Made by a program: the position numbers and the translations under genes. A stretch of DNA of 64,000 bases from Argyresthia goedartella (taxonomy: Eukaryota > Arthropoda > Insecta > Lepidoptera > Argyresthiidae): positions 2,542,001-2,606,000 of the forward strand of contig OX463829.1 in NCBI GenBank assembly GCA_949825045.1, read 5' to 3'. This document shows, in pieces, positions 32,408 through 43,922 of this stretch; the stretch's first letter is position 1; each line of letters begins with the position of its first letter. Under the pieces are notes generated by a model. The model searched no databases. It saw only the letters and a list, made by a program, of their open reading frames with translations, and was not told the origin of the DNA.

Positions 32408-32562
32408 TCGAAGCGTCACGTCTTTTCCCTACGGGATGGCAGAGGCACGGCCATGCCAACGTTGAACCAGAAATTCAATACACCATTTTGCGTGGCAGGG
32501 GGCTAGCCCATCACCGCAAGTTTTCTGAAGATGTTTTCCATCACCGTTAGAACGCCATCACA
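32408..32562 (-). mobile_element. SINE-B fragment
   Basis: AGCGTCACGTCTTTTCCCTA, TTTTGCGTGGCAGGGGGCTA, GCCCATCACCGC, TTTTCCATCACCGTTAGAAC: tail and body, head missing. Confidence 0.7.
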
Positions 32563-32944
32563 ACATTCGTTCCACAGTATCGCTCACTTACAAATTGAGA
32601 TACAACGTCACAATACAACCGACGCGTGTTACATAGAACTCAATTAAATATGACAAATGATGTATAGTAGTTGACAGCTCGTGACATTGTCCCCCCCCGC
32701 CCTACCCTCCCCGTTTCCTCCCGAGGGGTGACAAGTGACTGATGAATACAGTAACTTGATGTGAGTTGGGTTGTCTTCGGGGAACTCATGTGGTGACTGC
32801 CCTCATGCATTAGAGTTCGATTTATTTCCATACGCCAACAGAGGTCAACGGAGTCACAAGAGATTTCAAACTGTTTACGAAATGTAACAGAAATGTGGAC
32901 TTAAACTGTAAGGGGTTGTTCGGAAACATAATTATTACTACCCT

Positions 32945-33130
32945 TTTGCCGACAGAGGGGGCAACCGACGGGAGGCAGAATAAAAGGCTTATCACTGCAT
33001 GCTCAGTTAATGTATATTTGATTGGAATGCAATCCTTGCTTATATACTAAGTTAGCACTAGTTAGTAACGACGTTCATAAGATAACGTAAGTGATGAGAT
33101 ATTTTCGCATATCTGTGACGGCTGAACTAT
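32945..33130 (+). repeat. Left member of a 190-bp direct repeat pair
   Basis: GACAGAGGGGGCAACCGACG, TCAGTTAATGTATATTTGAT, TGGAATGCAATCCTTGC, GATGAGATATTTTCGCATAT. It is about 80% like 34026-34215 by eye. The C-rich tract at 32690-32725 lies just left, between this and the SINE-B. Confidence 0.7.
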
Positions 33131-34025
33131 TATTCAATTAATTCCCCCTTTACAATAAATTAAATATGTGACTCCAAAAATAGAAAATACAAAAAATAAC
33201 AAAAAATTTAATATTCTATATGACTTGATACAAATTCGATATAGATACCGCGAGCTCAATCTTAATTTTTGCGAGTTCAGCAATTGCAATTTGTGCTTCG
33301 TAGACAATGTCAGCCCATCTGCTTGCTCTTGAAATCACGTCCTTGCGTGCAAGGTGAGGAATGTAGCCGTCATCAGTTTTGACTGTATGCTCTTCGCTTG
33401 TATAGGTAGTTGTGCATTATATGGTAATTGATATCCTGTACCTCAATGATGACGAAGCTTTTCTTCTCTGGGAGTCAAACTTCGGTGTTTGGATCTGCAG
33501 GAATGATGTAGTGCTATTCTTATTGTCGCTCTGCTGATCAACTGCAAAGTAGGGCCAGCGTTCATGGGTAGGCCTCTCCATGGCGAGGAGTTCGATGTGA
33601 TGACTGATAATGATAATTGCTTCTGGCTGTGGGGCTTTTGTCTGTTCCTGGACGTTGGAACGTGATTGGAACACAGCGTAGCTGTTAGGTTTAGCTTGTT
33701 CTTTACTCTTCTTTCTTCTTAGCTATCGACGTAATTTGGATCTTATGTGGCGGTTTTTTCTTCATAACTCGCTGTCAACCAATCATTTGCAGTTGAAATT
33801 ATGAAGTTGGTGTTTTACTGCTTCGTCGGCTTTCGACTATAGGCAACGAAGCAGTAAAACAGCAACCGATTTCGATATGCGACCGAAGTCAGGAACTATT
33901 TCACCGATATCTCGGCAACTTGATGATGCAGGCTTCTTGCCGCCTAATTCATCATTGCGAAAACATTAACATTTACAATCATTAACATGATCTCATCGAA
34001 TGTTGCTCGATTTTCACTGTCGAGG
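33131..34025. other. Segment between the direct repeats
   Basis: The minus strand has an 85-codon frame (33417-33674) and a second frame nearby with VISRASRWADIVYEAQIAIA; neither is recognised. A 15-bp perfect hairpin, GTTTTACTGCTTCGT, has arms at 33812-33826 and 33846-33860. Confidence 0.45.
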
Positions 34026-34215
34026 TAACCACTTCTCTGACAGAGGCGGCAACAACCGGGAAACGGTACAAAAGGCTTGTCACTGCATACTCAGTTAATG
34101 TATATTTGATTGGAATGCAATCTTTTCTCATATACTAAGTTGGTACTCAGATTGGTTAGTAATGACGTTCATAAGACATAAAACGTGATGAGATATTTCC
34201 GCATATCTGTACCGG
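34026..34215 (+). repeat. Right member of a 190-bp direct repeat pair
   Basis: GACAGAGGCGGCAACAACCG, TCAGTTAATGTATATTTGAT, GATGAGATATTTCCGCATAT. The spacing of about 1.08 kb between starts would suit decayed LTRs of a small element or an old segmental duplication. Confidence 0.7.
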
Positions 34216-34320
34216 CCTGACTTTTATTGCTGCAGGACGTGATGTCTGGTGCAACCCTCATAAAATGTTGTTACACTTTTCAATCACAACCTGTATTTGC
34301 GCACACTTCTAACTAATAAT

Positions 34321-34561
34321 ACCTTGGACACTATTTACACACATTGATCTAGCCCCAAACTAGGATTACCTGTATCTTGGGTACTAGTCAACGATACACA
34401 TACTTATATTGATAAATATTATACTTAGATAAATAAACAACCAAGACTAGGGTACAAACATCCGTTCTCATTAAACATATATTTGCCCCCACCGGGACTC
34501 GAACCCGGGACCATTGGCTTTGTAGGCAGGGTCACTGCCGACTCGGCCATTTGAGTCATCA
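34321..34561 (-). mobile_element. SINE-A copy
   Basis: Full length on the minus strand. The head is at the right (GACTCGGCCATTTGAG) and ACCTTGGACACTATTTACAC closes the 3' end. The A box is slightly changed; the B box GGGACTCGAACCC (reverse) is intact. Confidence 0.88.
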
Positions 34562-35500
34562 ATGATCTTACACTTATTTACAAAGCCTCAACCACTATAA
34601 TCCCTGGTACCTGATTATAAGTATTATTTAAATTTGTAGTGGATTGATTAGAAAATTTCGACTGAAGATTAAAATGTGAAGTGAAATGTGAATACCAAAA
34701 GTAGCTGCCTGTTGGTACCGACGAGCTTGTATGAATATACTTATAAATGTCAAGGAAGCGAGAAATCCCAAGATCGTGGCAAATGGAGGTTCGAAGTATC
34801 TATCTACCCTTCTTCTGGAAAAAAGGCGTGAAGATGTGATCTAGAAATATGTTATTGCAGCAATTATAGGTAGGTATGAAAATGAAAATTATTTATTTAA
34901 AAATAGCACATAGTTACAGTATGAAGAGTTTAACATCAAAAATAAGTATGTTCTTATTATTATTATTCTTGTAATTAAATTTCTTAAATAATATACCATT
35001 ATGTTGGCTATTTTGGCAGAATTTACACTTGGTATTACTTTCGGTCTTCACACTAGGCAAGCCTGTATCGTGAGTGACCATTTAACAATTTCTAGTATAT
35101 TTCGCCATCACTTGGTGGAAATTATAGATAAGTACAGTTTTTACAATTATGATTTTGATTCTAAGTAAGTTATATGCATATAACAAGGAATTTAAAAACT
35201 TGTATGATCTGTCTGCGTTAACCTTTTTCCTGCCATCAGAGGCTTAATTACACTAATTGGTTTTATAATGCCCTGAAAATGGGGTGCAAATGGGGTAACC
35301 GATTATGGGCCGTAGCGGAATTTAGACAATCTTGGCTATCCCACTTTTTAATTAATTCATGCTAAGGCGGCTAGAGCCATGAATTTATTTTACAATTTTT
35401 GAAGTATATTAATATATTAATATCTGTGAATTTGAGGTCAATACGTCAAACATAACATATCTACGGATAACACATTCTTCCTTAAAGTAAAAGTAATAAT
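34562..35500. other. Intergenic, nothing recognised
   Basis: AT-rich with no supported gene. Confidence 0.35.
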
Positions 35501-35742
35501 ACCTTGGACACTATTTACACACATTGATCTAGCCCCAAACTAGGATTCCCTGTATCTTGGGTACTAGTCAACGATACACATACTTATATAGATAAATATT
35601 AATACTTAGATAGATGAACAACCATGACTAGGGTACAAACATCCGTTCTCATCAAACAAATATTTGCCCCCACCGGGACTCGAACCCGGGACCCTTGGTT
35701 TCGTAGGCAACGTCACTGCCGACTCGGCCATTCGGGTCGTCA
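35501..35742 (-). mobile_element. SINE-A copy
   Basis: Full length on the minus strand. It is very similar to 34321-34561, with the head at GACTCGGCCATTCGGGTCGT. Confidence 0.9.
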
Positions 35743-36463
35743 AAGTGTAGAGTTCACAGTTTGAATTGTTTGGCCTTCATAGCTGGTTTTGATTATTTCC
35801 GGCAGCAACGAGTTATTGCTGCTCTTCATAAACTTTTACTATATAGCAGGACGTTCACATGATAAATGTGTTTTAGATCAGCTCGAAAGTCACCCAATTA
35901 TTGCTCTGAATAACAACTCTTGAGTCTGCTGTTGCATGAGATTCCTATTAGTTCTTTTTGATCAGAGATGGGTAGGTGGTCGGTGGAACGGTTCACAAAA
36001 GGGTTGTTTACCCGGTTCCATTGCTAAGATATTTCTGGGAAATAATTGGTGGCACCGCCGACAGATTTTACAAGTGGCATTTTATGGCTAATTTAACAAC
36101 TTTATCCACTCACGTGGAAGTATATTCGAAAGAAATATTAAGATTTGGAAACTGGTTTTTTATTGACTTTTATCAATTAAAGATCCCTTGTAGGGATATA
36201 TTATAAGTGTTCACTCAACCCCTTGATTCCTTGGAGGGATATATTATAACTGTTCTTCTACATAATTAATATAGTTATATCCTGGCCTTGAAGTCCCAAA
36301 ATTTTACTCATGAATTTTTGTGAAAATACCTGACAGGTAAGCCAACTTTTGCAGCCACAAACGAGCTCATCGACAAAGACTTACGACAAAAGCCGAACTG
36401 ACCAACTCCTTTACTCATCAAGGGTCAAGCGAACAAGCAATGACGAAAGAATAATGTCCTCAA
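35743..36463. other. Intergenic with a short direct duplication
   Basis: GGGATATATTATAAGTGTTC (36194 on) and GGGATATATTATAACTGTTC (36236 on) are a 40-50 bp imperfect duplication. No gene is seen. Confidence 0.4.
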
Positions 36464-36758
36464 CACACTCAGCGCCGGTGTATACCTAACTGTACACCGA
36501 GGTATGTCTTTACCCAGGCCGGTGTATTAATATAAATTTTTAATTTTCATCGTAACTTTTTCATTTCGAAACATATTTCCAACCCAAAAACATTGGGGTA
36601 TTCTCCAGTGCCAGCCTAACAAAAAATGTATGAAACGGTGTATATACTCATCTAAACACCGGCCCGTGAACATAAGATGGGTGTATCATTAAAGATACAC
36701 CGGCTTGGGAAAATACGTACCTCGGTGTATAGTTAAATATACACCGGCGCTGAGTGTG
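36464..36758. mobile_element. MITE-like element with about 65-bp inverted repeats
   Basis: The left arm CACACTCAGCGCCGGTGTAT and following (36464-36530) is mirrored by the right arm ending GGCGCTGAGTGTG (36690-36758), with a few mismatches. GGTGTA/TACACC blocks recur inside. It is non-coding. Confidence 0.8.
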
Positions 36759-36883
36759 GAAGCCTCATCATGTAATTCTGACACCATAGGAATTTAAATC
36801 GATTTTGAAGTAATTACCAAATTAAAAACTTCAAAAAAACCGACTTCAAGTTCAAGCCCTATTTTTTCCTCCCCTGTTGGGAT

Positions 36884-37249
36884 GTGAATGTCGTCTTTGT
36901 ACAAGATGATGATGATGAAACTATTGCTCTGAGGCTAAAAAATAGAAACGGTTGCACACGCACACCACCATCAAGTACTACATTTCAGGCAACAAGGGGT
37001 CACGGAGATGTGGAGCGTCGTATGTTGCCTCTTATATTAAGCTGGGCGGTCACAGTTCATAACCCACAGGGCAAAACCCTCGAAAGAGCTGTGATTGAAC
37101 TTTGCAAAAAAAAATGCAAAATGACAAATATATGTTACGTTAAGCCGAGTGAGAAGTTTGCAAGGCATAGTCTTGTCAGATTTGGACGCCGACAATTATT
37201 TAATCGACCACATGATGACAGATCGTTATCGGAAATAACGAGACGATGA
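36884..37249 (+). pseudogene. PIF1-like helicase C-terminal fragment
   Basis: The frame encodes HGDVERRMLPLILSWAVTVH, then NPQGKTLERAVIELCKKK and, near the end, FGRRQLFNRPHDDRSLSEIT. The core block matches the late helicase motif of PIF1-like enzymes (laWAxTxHKxQGxTLxxaVv), with the usual HKSQG here HNPQG. The expected GQxYVALSR motif is not recognisable (MTNICYVKPSEKF stands in its place). The N-terminal ATP-binding part is absent. Such helicases occur in Helitrons and in other large mobile elements; I cannot tell which. It starts without a preceding promoter and is a truncated remnant. Confidence 0.65.
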
Positions 37250-37282
37250 AATCTGTGTTCCGATAATCAATTATATTATAAC

Positions 37283-37347
37283 GCTCACTTTTCACTGTGG
37301 GATATAATGAAATACCTACATATTATATCCCACAGTGAATAGTGAGC
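37283..37347. repeat. 26-bp near-perfect hairpin
   Basis: GCTCACTTTTCACTGTGGGA and six more bases pair with ATTATATCCCACAGTGAATA and six more, with one mismatch and a 13-base loop. Confidence 0.85.
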
Positions 37348-38160
37348 TAAATACATTGCGGATATACTGCAAATAAGTGAAACAATTTCAAACAAAGAAC
37401 GTTAACACCACACATAATTCACCAAGTTAAAAAATTAAAAAAAAACAAGCCATATTTCTCCCTCCCCGGTCGGCATGTGAATGTCATCAAAATACACGAA
37501 AACAAGGCTACGAAATCTGTCTGTCTGACAGTCAACAGTATTACATGACATTATAAACTAATATACGGTACTTATAGACAGAATTCATCTTATGAAAATG
37601 ACCTTAACCACCACTGATAAGTCACAGTAAAGCAATAATACGCAATTAAGTTTACCTGGATTATCATCCAGGTAAACTTAATTGCGGTATCATAATTCCA
37701 GTCTTGTTGCTTTAGAAACCAAACTATTGGGCCGAATTCTAATTTTCAAAAAATGTGACCAAACTGGTTAGTCAACCTTTTAATTTGAAAAAGAATTTTT
37801 GAAATCGGTTCATAAATAATACCAGTTTTGAGGTAACATACATAAAAAAACATACAACCGACTTTAGAACCTCCGCCATTTTTTAAGTCTGTTAAAAATT
37901 ACCAACATGATTGTACACGATATAATTTTATTCCGACTTTGCTTGTTGATGTGATGCTATAGTCTATGTTACTCTGACATCTGGCAATTTCTATCAGTAT
38001 AGCTTTTAAATTGTGAAATCGACAAAATAAAAGACGCTCATTTAAAATAATCGTGTTCTGTGGTTGATTCGTCAATTTGAAAGGGATTCCATCGATTTTA
38101 ATCGATGAGAGATTCCGACAGAATATTCTAGATGTCAGGGAGTACAATAAAAGTGATTAA
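37348..38160. other. Intergenic around a 21-bp hairpin
   Basis: Apart from the hairpin at 37641-37686, it shows only common scraps (ACATACAACCGACTTTAGAA). No gene is seen. Confidence 0.4.
37641..37686. repeat. Perfect 21-bp hairpin with 4-base loop
   Basis: CGCAATTAAGTTTACCTGGA (plus T), loop TATC, then the exact reverse complement. Confidence 0.92.
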
Positions 38161-39440
38161 AATTCCTTAATATCAGAATATGCCAATCTAAAAAAAAACA
38201 TACAATTTTTTATTTCATTTTGTGAAATTTAAGGCCATTTTAAGAAACTAATTTTGAATAATTCGGGTAATGGATGTCTTTTTTTTTAAATAATGTTTAA
38301 AATAACACCCCTCGTGACGTCAATTGCTCACAGTTTTGGAACGGTTGCACATGAGGCTAGTTATTTCCGATTATAAAACTAATAAACTATAATATTTATA
38401 ACTATAGTAGGCAAAAAAAAATGCACTTTTACAAGTCTAAGACTTACTCAAGTCCCATTATACATGGATACAAATAAAAAATAAATTAAATATGATCAAC
38501 TAAACTAATGAGCACTTACTAATTAATGTTGAATTTGAAAAAGGAAATCACCCCTTCTCGCACAGGAAAAGGAGACTCCATAAACTCTACCAGTGCTTCG
38601 GAAATACGCCCTTCAGAGAAGAAAGCACCAAGAAACTCTGCAGGGATGTCATTTTTTTTGTTATTATACAATGTACAATATACAATAGTGTACCATTATG
38701 ACAATATTAATAAATTTATTTAATATTATAAAGTCGTATCCATAAGTGCCAATAAGATGTCTCAAATCTAACAAAATAAATAAATAAAAACAAAGACAAG
38801 CTGTAATGAATATAAGTTATGAGAAACCAGACTGGAGCAGTCACCCCAAGCATCACCCGTTCAAGGGTATGCAAGAAAAGATATTTTAGTGAACATAACC
38901 ATAAAGTCTGGTTTCTTCGTAACAGTCTTGCATTCTACAATAAAACTAATAAATTGTTATACATAGCACTTTTGAACTCTTAATTATATTATTAGACCAT
39001 TAAGGCGATGATGGAATAAAAATGCGCTGTCGAGTGGAAGTGAGATGCAATAATTACTCGCGAATAAGAAAAAGCGGGATGCCAATAATGCACTCGCGAC
39101 TAATCTGAAACAACGTAAGCGCCAAAACGTAAAAAAAAATCATAAAAAATAAACTATTTCAGGGAATTAACTTTCAAATTGAAAATCGTTAGAAATAACA
39201 ATTGTTCATACATTGCAATTATCAGAGAGTCATATTCACTTACTACTGCGGTGTAATAGGATAAAACCATAAAAAAAGGGTTGACTTTGTATTTATTTTC
39301 TATCGAGAAAATTTTATCCAAACATGTTTTCCAATTAAGAATCTCTAGATTATATAGTCAAATTACATATACCAGAAATTAATTACGATTTGCCCAGTAT
39401 TTCCTGAAAAACACATGAAAACAGCACCCCATATTTATTT
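38161..39440. other. Intergenic with two diffuse repeat families
   Basis: 38225-38340 (AATTCGGGTAATGGATGTCT, AAAATAACACCCCTCGTGAC) resembles 57235-57330. 38403-38440 (GGCAAAAAAAAATGCACTTT) resembles 40220-40260. The 65-codon frame at 38526 has no recognisable motif. Confidence 0.4.
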
Positions 39441-39450
39441 AATCAGCGTC

Positions 39451-39745
39451 TTAAATAACATGATTGCTTTTGTAAAAGTTAGGTGAGTTATTATTATCAT
39501 TATCAGTGAGCTTGGGGCATTGAGGCCTTGCAGTTTTGTCTTTGACGTAGTCATTAATAGTGTAATAGGCTTTATTTATGACATAAGCCTTAATAAATCT
39601 TTTAAACCTTTGCATGGGTAGTTGATCAATTTCCTCTAGTAACTTATTATAAAAGCGTATACAGTTCCCCATAAATAAACCATTTACCTTCTGCAACCTA
39701 AATCTAGGCACATTAAGTTTATTTTTATTTCTAGTGTTATTTTTC
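39451..39745 (-). pseudogene. LINE ORF2 C-terminal fragment
   Basis: The minus-strand frame reads RFRLQKVNGLFMGNCIRFYN, then LPMQRFKRFIKAYVINKAYY and TINDYVKDK. This is the same C-terminal pattern as the LINE pieces at 50352 and 53945 (xxxVxxSFxGxxIRFYNKxP ... KKGYYxIxDYxxD). It is truncated upstream and has no catalytic motif. Confidence 0.7.
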
Positions 39746-40407
39746 TAGTGTCAACTGTCACTCTCTCACACGGGGCGTAACGACTAGATAGGCGGGAACG
39801 GGTAAGCGCTGTGCGGGGGGCGCGGAAACGGTTCATTCACATCGTAATGAATCGGTGCATTGAACGAAGATCGATGTGTGCTACGCATCTCGATAGCGAT
39901 CATTCAAAAATTATATTTTGGCAATAAAACAACAATATTACAGAAATATAATTTTAATTGAATAGAAAAACGATTAGGTTCGTCCGGAATCTACAACTAG
40001 TTTAATGTTTTTCTAAGAATAAATTATTTTGGTCAAGAGAGCCCGCGTAGCCCTCGATTGAACAACGCGCATCCTTTGGGCTACGCCTACCCTTTATTGG
40101 GAAACACTGGATAGAGCCTTCTCAAGCGATGAGTTAGCAAAATTGTTCAATTCCGTATCATCGTCAGGAATATAAACATCCACGTAAAAGCAACTCTAGT
40201 CGCTCAAATTCGAATATTTTATTGTAAGTAGGAAAAAATAAATGCACTTTTACAAGTCAGACATGTACATGGAGAAAAATAAAAAATTAATCAAATATTT
40301 TATTAACTAAACTAATGAGAAACTAATATTTTGTATTTTAATCCTACAGCCTTCAAGAGGTTCTACATCGAGGTCCAGCCTACGTTTTTTAAAGATTTTA
40401 GCAGTAG
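39746..40407. other. Intergenic, partly GC-richer
   Basis: 40220-40325 shares the diffuse family seen at 38403. The minus-strand frame at 40307-40618 crosses the transposon boundary at 40408 and is not called as a gene. Confidence 0.4.
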
Positions 40408-41148
40408 TTAATACACTCGGCGCCATGAATAAAGAGCTCTCGGAGAAACTGGCGGGGATTACTGCGCATGTGTACAGTCGCGGCATAATTCCGAAGTGCG
40501 TTTTTAGGGTTAGTGTGAAGGAATGAGTGTTCAGGACTTTCTTCACTTCTATTTTTTCTCTGTTTGATATTTTGTTGATTGGGATATTAGCCGATGTAAA
40601 TAATGGACTTTGTGTCAAATAAACTATAGGTACTCTCTATTGACAACATTTGTTAACGTCAAGGTTGAAACCTATATATAAATAACCCCCTAGCATAGAA
40701 TGCCCCTAATCACTAGGGCCTAGTGAATATAGATACTTGTAGTAATAGTCCTGCACACTCTTTTCTTCCCGCTGACTAATAATTTGTAACAATTAAACCA
40801 CAATTAAGTTTTTCATCAGACTTCTTCATCAGTATTTCATCAGACTCTTTTTTGATATAACAGTTCACATCGTAAACCATTTTTCTAGCTTGCCTAGTCA
40901 GTACTTTATTTTTCGGCATTTTCGACCGGGGCGAAAGATAGCGTTGGGTAATATTGTATGCGACTGTACTCAAGAAGCTTCGAGACGTGCTTTCGGTGCG
41001 GGCATCGGGAAGCGACTGATCAACGAATCAGGTGCCGGCGCTGACTACCGCCCCCGTCGCTCCTCACTTCCCCGCGCCAAACACTTGTGAAAAGTGACTA
41101 CTGCGCATTCAAGGACAAAGCTCTTTAGTCGTGGCGCCGAGTATAGCA
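40408..41148 (-). mobile_element. DNA transposon, non-autonomous, with 25-bp inverted ends
   Basis: The left end ACACTCGGCGCCATGAATAA, AGAGCT pairs with the right end AGCTCTTTAGTCGTGGCGCC, GAGTATA. TA at both borders fits a TA target site. The minus-strand interior carries the first codons of a transposase (40776-40973) and then decays. It sits in a second transposase-like frame (41149-41430). Confidence 0.7.
40776..40973 (-). pseudogene. Transposase N-terminal remnant
   Basis: It starts MPKNKVLTRQARKMVYDVNC, YIKKESDEI, then a low-quality stretch and a stop. This resembles the beginning of IS630/Tc1-like DDE transposase proteins of insects (xxLTxQARxxVYxVxxFxKxEA), from memory of the family. 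The ATG lies about 175 bases inside the right inverted repeat, as expected. The catalytic domain is absent. Confidence 0.5.
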
Positions 41149-41430
41149 ATGGTTTCTTATTGCTTCCGCATCAAAACTATCAATGCCAACGATTACTTTT
41201 TGTCTCTTTCTAGAATTTAGCGTTTTCGTAGCACTGTCTTCGAAGCCCGATTTCCCGAATTTTTCTGTAATTATTCGGAAAACTGTGTTTTTGTTAATGC
41301 CAAGAGCTGCGGCAACGTGATCTCTAGATCTTGTTAACAGAGGCCCGCCATTATCTTTTTCATTGTGAAAGTAATTATATAAGTTTACTAATGTTTGTAT
41401 CATCATCGACATGATAATATACAAGAACAA
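41149..41430 (-). pseudogene. Transposase N-terminal fragment interrupted by a transposon
   Basis: The minus-strand frame reads TLVNLYNYFHNEKDNGGPLL, then RDHVAAALGINKNTVFRIIT (helix-turn-helix-like), then VIVGIDSFDAEAIRNHCY. In related insect transposases the last part continues xxDDFDxxxIRRxVxxFY into the DDE domain. Here it runs into the inverted repeat of the element at 40408-41148 and stops five codons later. Left of that element I see no continuation of the transposase. Confidence 0.55.
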
Positions 41431-41987
41431 CAGAACAATTCGTTAGACAATCGGAAACCAAAATTATAACCAGCCACGTCAGAGTAGATACTCAATATCA
41501 ATAAGTCCGTTAACAAATGCCGGGTCAGAAGAGTAACAAAGAGGAAGATCAATCCAATGAGAGAAGCCGGGGTCAGGAGATATTATCAGAGATCGCAACA
41601 AATACAACAAGTCACTTCTGATCACTTCTGACTACCACAAAAGCAGTGGTGATCAAGATGACAAGATGTCATAACAAGGTAGAGACCATGGCAATGCTCT
41701 AGGGAAAATGGAGGATATATATGCCATGATATCTCTATGATGGGAATAGTCCACAAAGTTTTAAAGCCTAAAAATTCAACTTCGTTCTTCTTCTTTCGCC
41801 CTGACACCCCTCGGCAGGGGTATAGGAGTAGGACTCACAGTATAGCTCTCCACGTCGTCCGATCTGCAGCCACCTCCAGCTCTGCCCTGTCTGAGCTGAC
41901 CAGGGCGGCCTCGCTATTGTACTCGGCAGTGAGTAGGTCTAGGCTGATTGATGATTATTACGGTGATGAACATTTCTTAATATCATT
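41431..41987. other. Intergenic, GC-richer patch
   Basis: 41800-41940 is GC-rich (CACCCCTCGGCAGGGGTATA) with an open frame, but no motif is recognised. Confidence 0.35.
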
Positions 41988-42435
41988 TATCTACACACGT
42001 ATCATAAACCCTCTGTACTGCGTTCAAAAACCGCACGCTACGATCAGCATAATGTAAAACTACTTGTTAATGTGTGATTTTACAGATGTCTTATCTGTAA
42101 AATCACACATTATGACCGTAATGTCTAATTTTTCTACATATTATGACATTTAAATTTCGAACGCCGACGCCCGCCTGCGTGCCGCCCCTACTTTGTTTGT
42201 GAAGTTGGTACTACTGAATAAGCTAAACAAGTGCAAAGGAATTATCAATGCCATCATGCCGGTCGAACCTGCGGTTCCTGAACACATTAAAGAAAGCTTA
42301 TGATATGTGTGTAGATAAACTAGTGTATGTAACTGTACATAACTAGGCATCAAAACTCTCGAGTGATATTATTATGAAACTCGCCTTCGGCTCGTTTTAA
42401 TGCCCTCCATTATGTAGCAGTCACATAATCTACTT
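41988..42435. mobile_element. TIR repeat, copy A
   Basis: TATCTACACACGTATCAT at 41988 is mirrored by ATGATATGTGTGTAGATA ending at 42317. A shared outer flank (TAACTGTACATAACTAGGCA ... TCACATAATCTACTT) extends to 42435. The same sequence lies in opposite orientation at 52500-52924. A minus-strand frame of 67 codons (42150-42353) ending GAARRRASAFEI is kept in both copies. Confidence 0.75.
42069..42111. repeat. Perfect 19-bp hairpin inside repeat A
   Basis: AATGTGTGATTTTACAGAT, loop GTCTT, then the exact reverse complement. Copy B has only a shorter version (about 52790-52820). Confidence 0.9.
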
Positions 42436-43922
42436 AATTATATTTAAATGTTATTATTAATATAGTTTTATTTCAAAGAGATGTGTACAGCATTGATTTA
42501 ACATTTCATTTGGTAAAACATTCCTTCACAATAGTCATCCAGTCAATTCAAATTACTAACCCTCTTTCTTTAGATTTTTTTGCGGAACATCCTTAGAGAT
42601 CAAAAATAAAAATTATTCATCTGCGTTAGCTGACGTAACCTTGTAACGACGTAGTGTTTTACAACTAACAATATTTATTGTTCTTACAATTTAATTATTT
42701 CATTATTAACACAAATGCAAAGTCAATCGGACTTCGGTAAACTAACAGAGACTTAATACGGGCCATTTACGGATTTAACTATGATTACTGCAGTACTGTA
42801 TGCTACTTATTCATCGACTTATTGAGGTGATTTAATGATTGTAAATCGTAAAATTGAAACATTTTGTCATCATAAGCTATTAAATATTGCATTCTTGACT
42901 GAAACAGATGAAGCAACTGTTCAGTTCTAACATTAGAACGTCCGATAAAGTTAGATCGTTGCATTAAGACAATCTGTCAAAAGACCTATGTAAAGTGTTT
43001 TCACTTTGCCTGACTGATTTAACATTGGCCGTGAAATGTCACGTTATTAATTTCGTTCGAAAATGTCATGTATGTATGCAACATTTTCTCAGCATACCGA
43101 GTCGAATGAAAAGTTAGCAAACACAACTTTAGACAAGTTATGTTTGTCGTGTTGGGATGCAGGTTATATATAGTCTGTATATTTTGAAAGTGCCAATTCT
43201 ACGCCCCTTTCCAAACTCCTGTCGTGGAGCATGCCGAGGATTGCCCTCCGGGTTCTTGGAGTGGTATTTCACCTGACGGCATTCCTCCGACAAATATTAT
43301 TTAATTCTGAGTCGCAAAGTTCATTCTATATTGTTGTCAAGTTTCGCATAGATATTGGGATGCTGCTGTTATCTGTGGAATTGCGAACAACTTTGATGTT
43401 GTTTTACAATTGGCACAGCGAGGGTGGAAACGTTTCGTTTCGCTATGCTTATTAATTACTTGTTGAATGGATCGAAAGCGTAAAATTAAAACTAGAACAC
43501 CTATTAGTTTTCTGTGTTTTACGATAAGTAGGATGAACTAAAAATGGTATTGTTTCTTGGGCATTAGATACCAGAAATAATTTTCTAAGCTAACTATGCA
43601 AGCCGACTAAGTTAACTCTTGCAAAGTATACATCAGCCAAAATGGCTTGGTGTTTTTTTTTTCTTTATTGCGTAATACGAAACTCAGCTTCGGTTTAGAG
43701 AGGACAGGGTATTCCCCTGGGGGTGGCACGGTGGGGGTGGACAGGCGTCAAGTGCTGGGCAGGCTATCTGATCGATGGCTGCGGTTATTATCTTGTACAG
43801 TCGAATTTAGGACAAGCATTTTATTTTTATTATATCCGAGGGACCGTGATTACCGCTGTAGAGGAGAGACCTGTGCCGCAGTGCAGCGTGCCTGCTGTGA
43901 GTTGAAGTATAAAAATAATAAT
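42436..43922. other. Intergenic, nothing firmly recognised
   Basis: 43660-43915 has a GC-richer patch (GGGTATTCCCCTGGGGGTGG ... GCCTGCTGTGAGTTGAAGTA) of the style of a LINE 3' UTR, but I cannot place it. No gene is seen. Confidence 0.35.
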
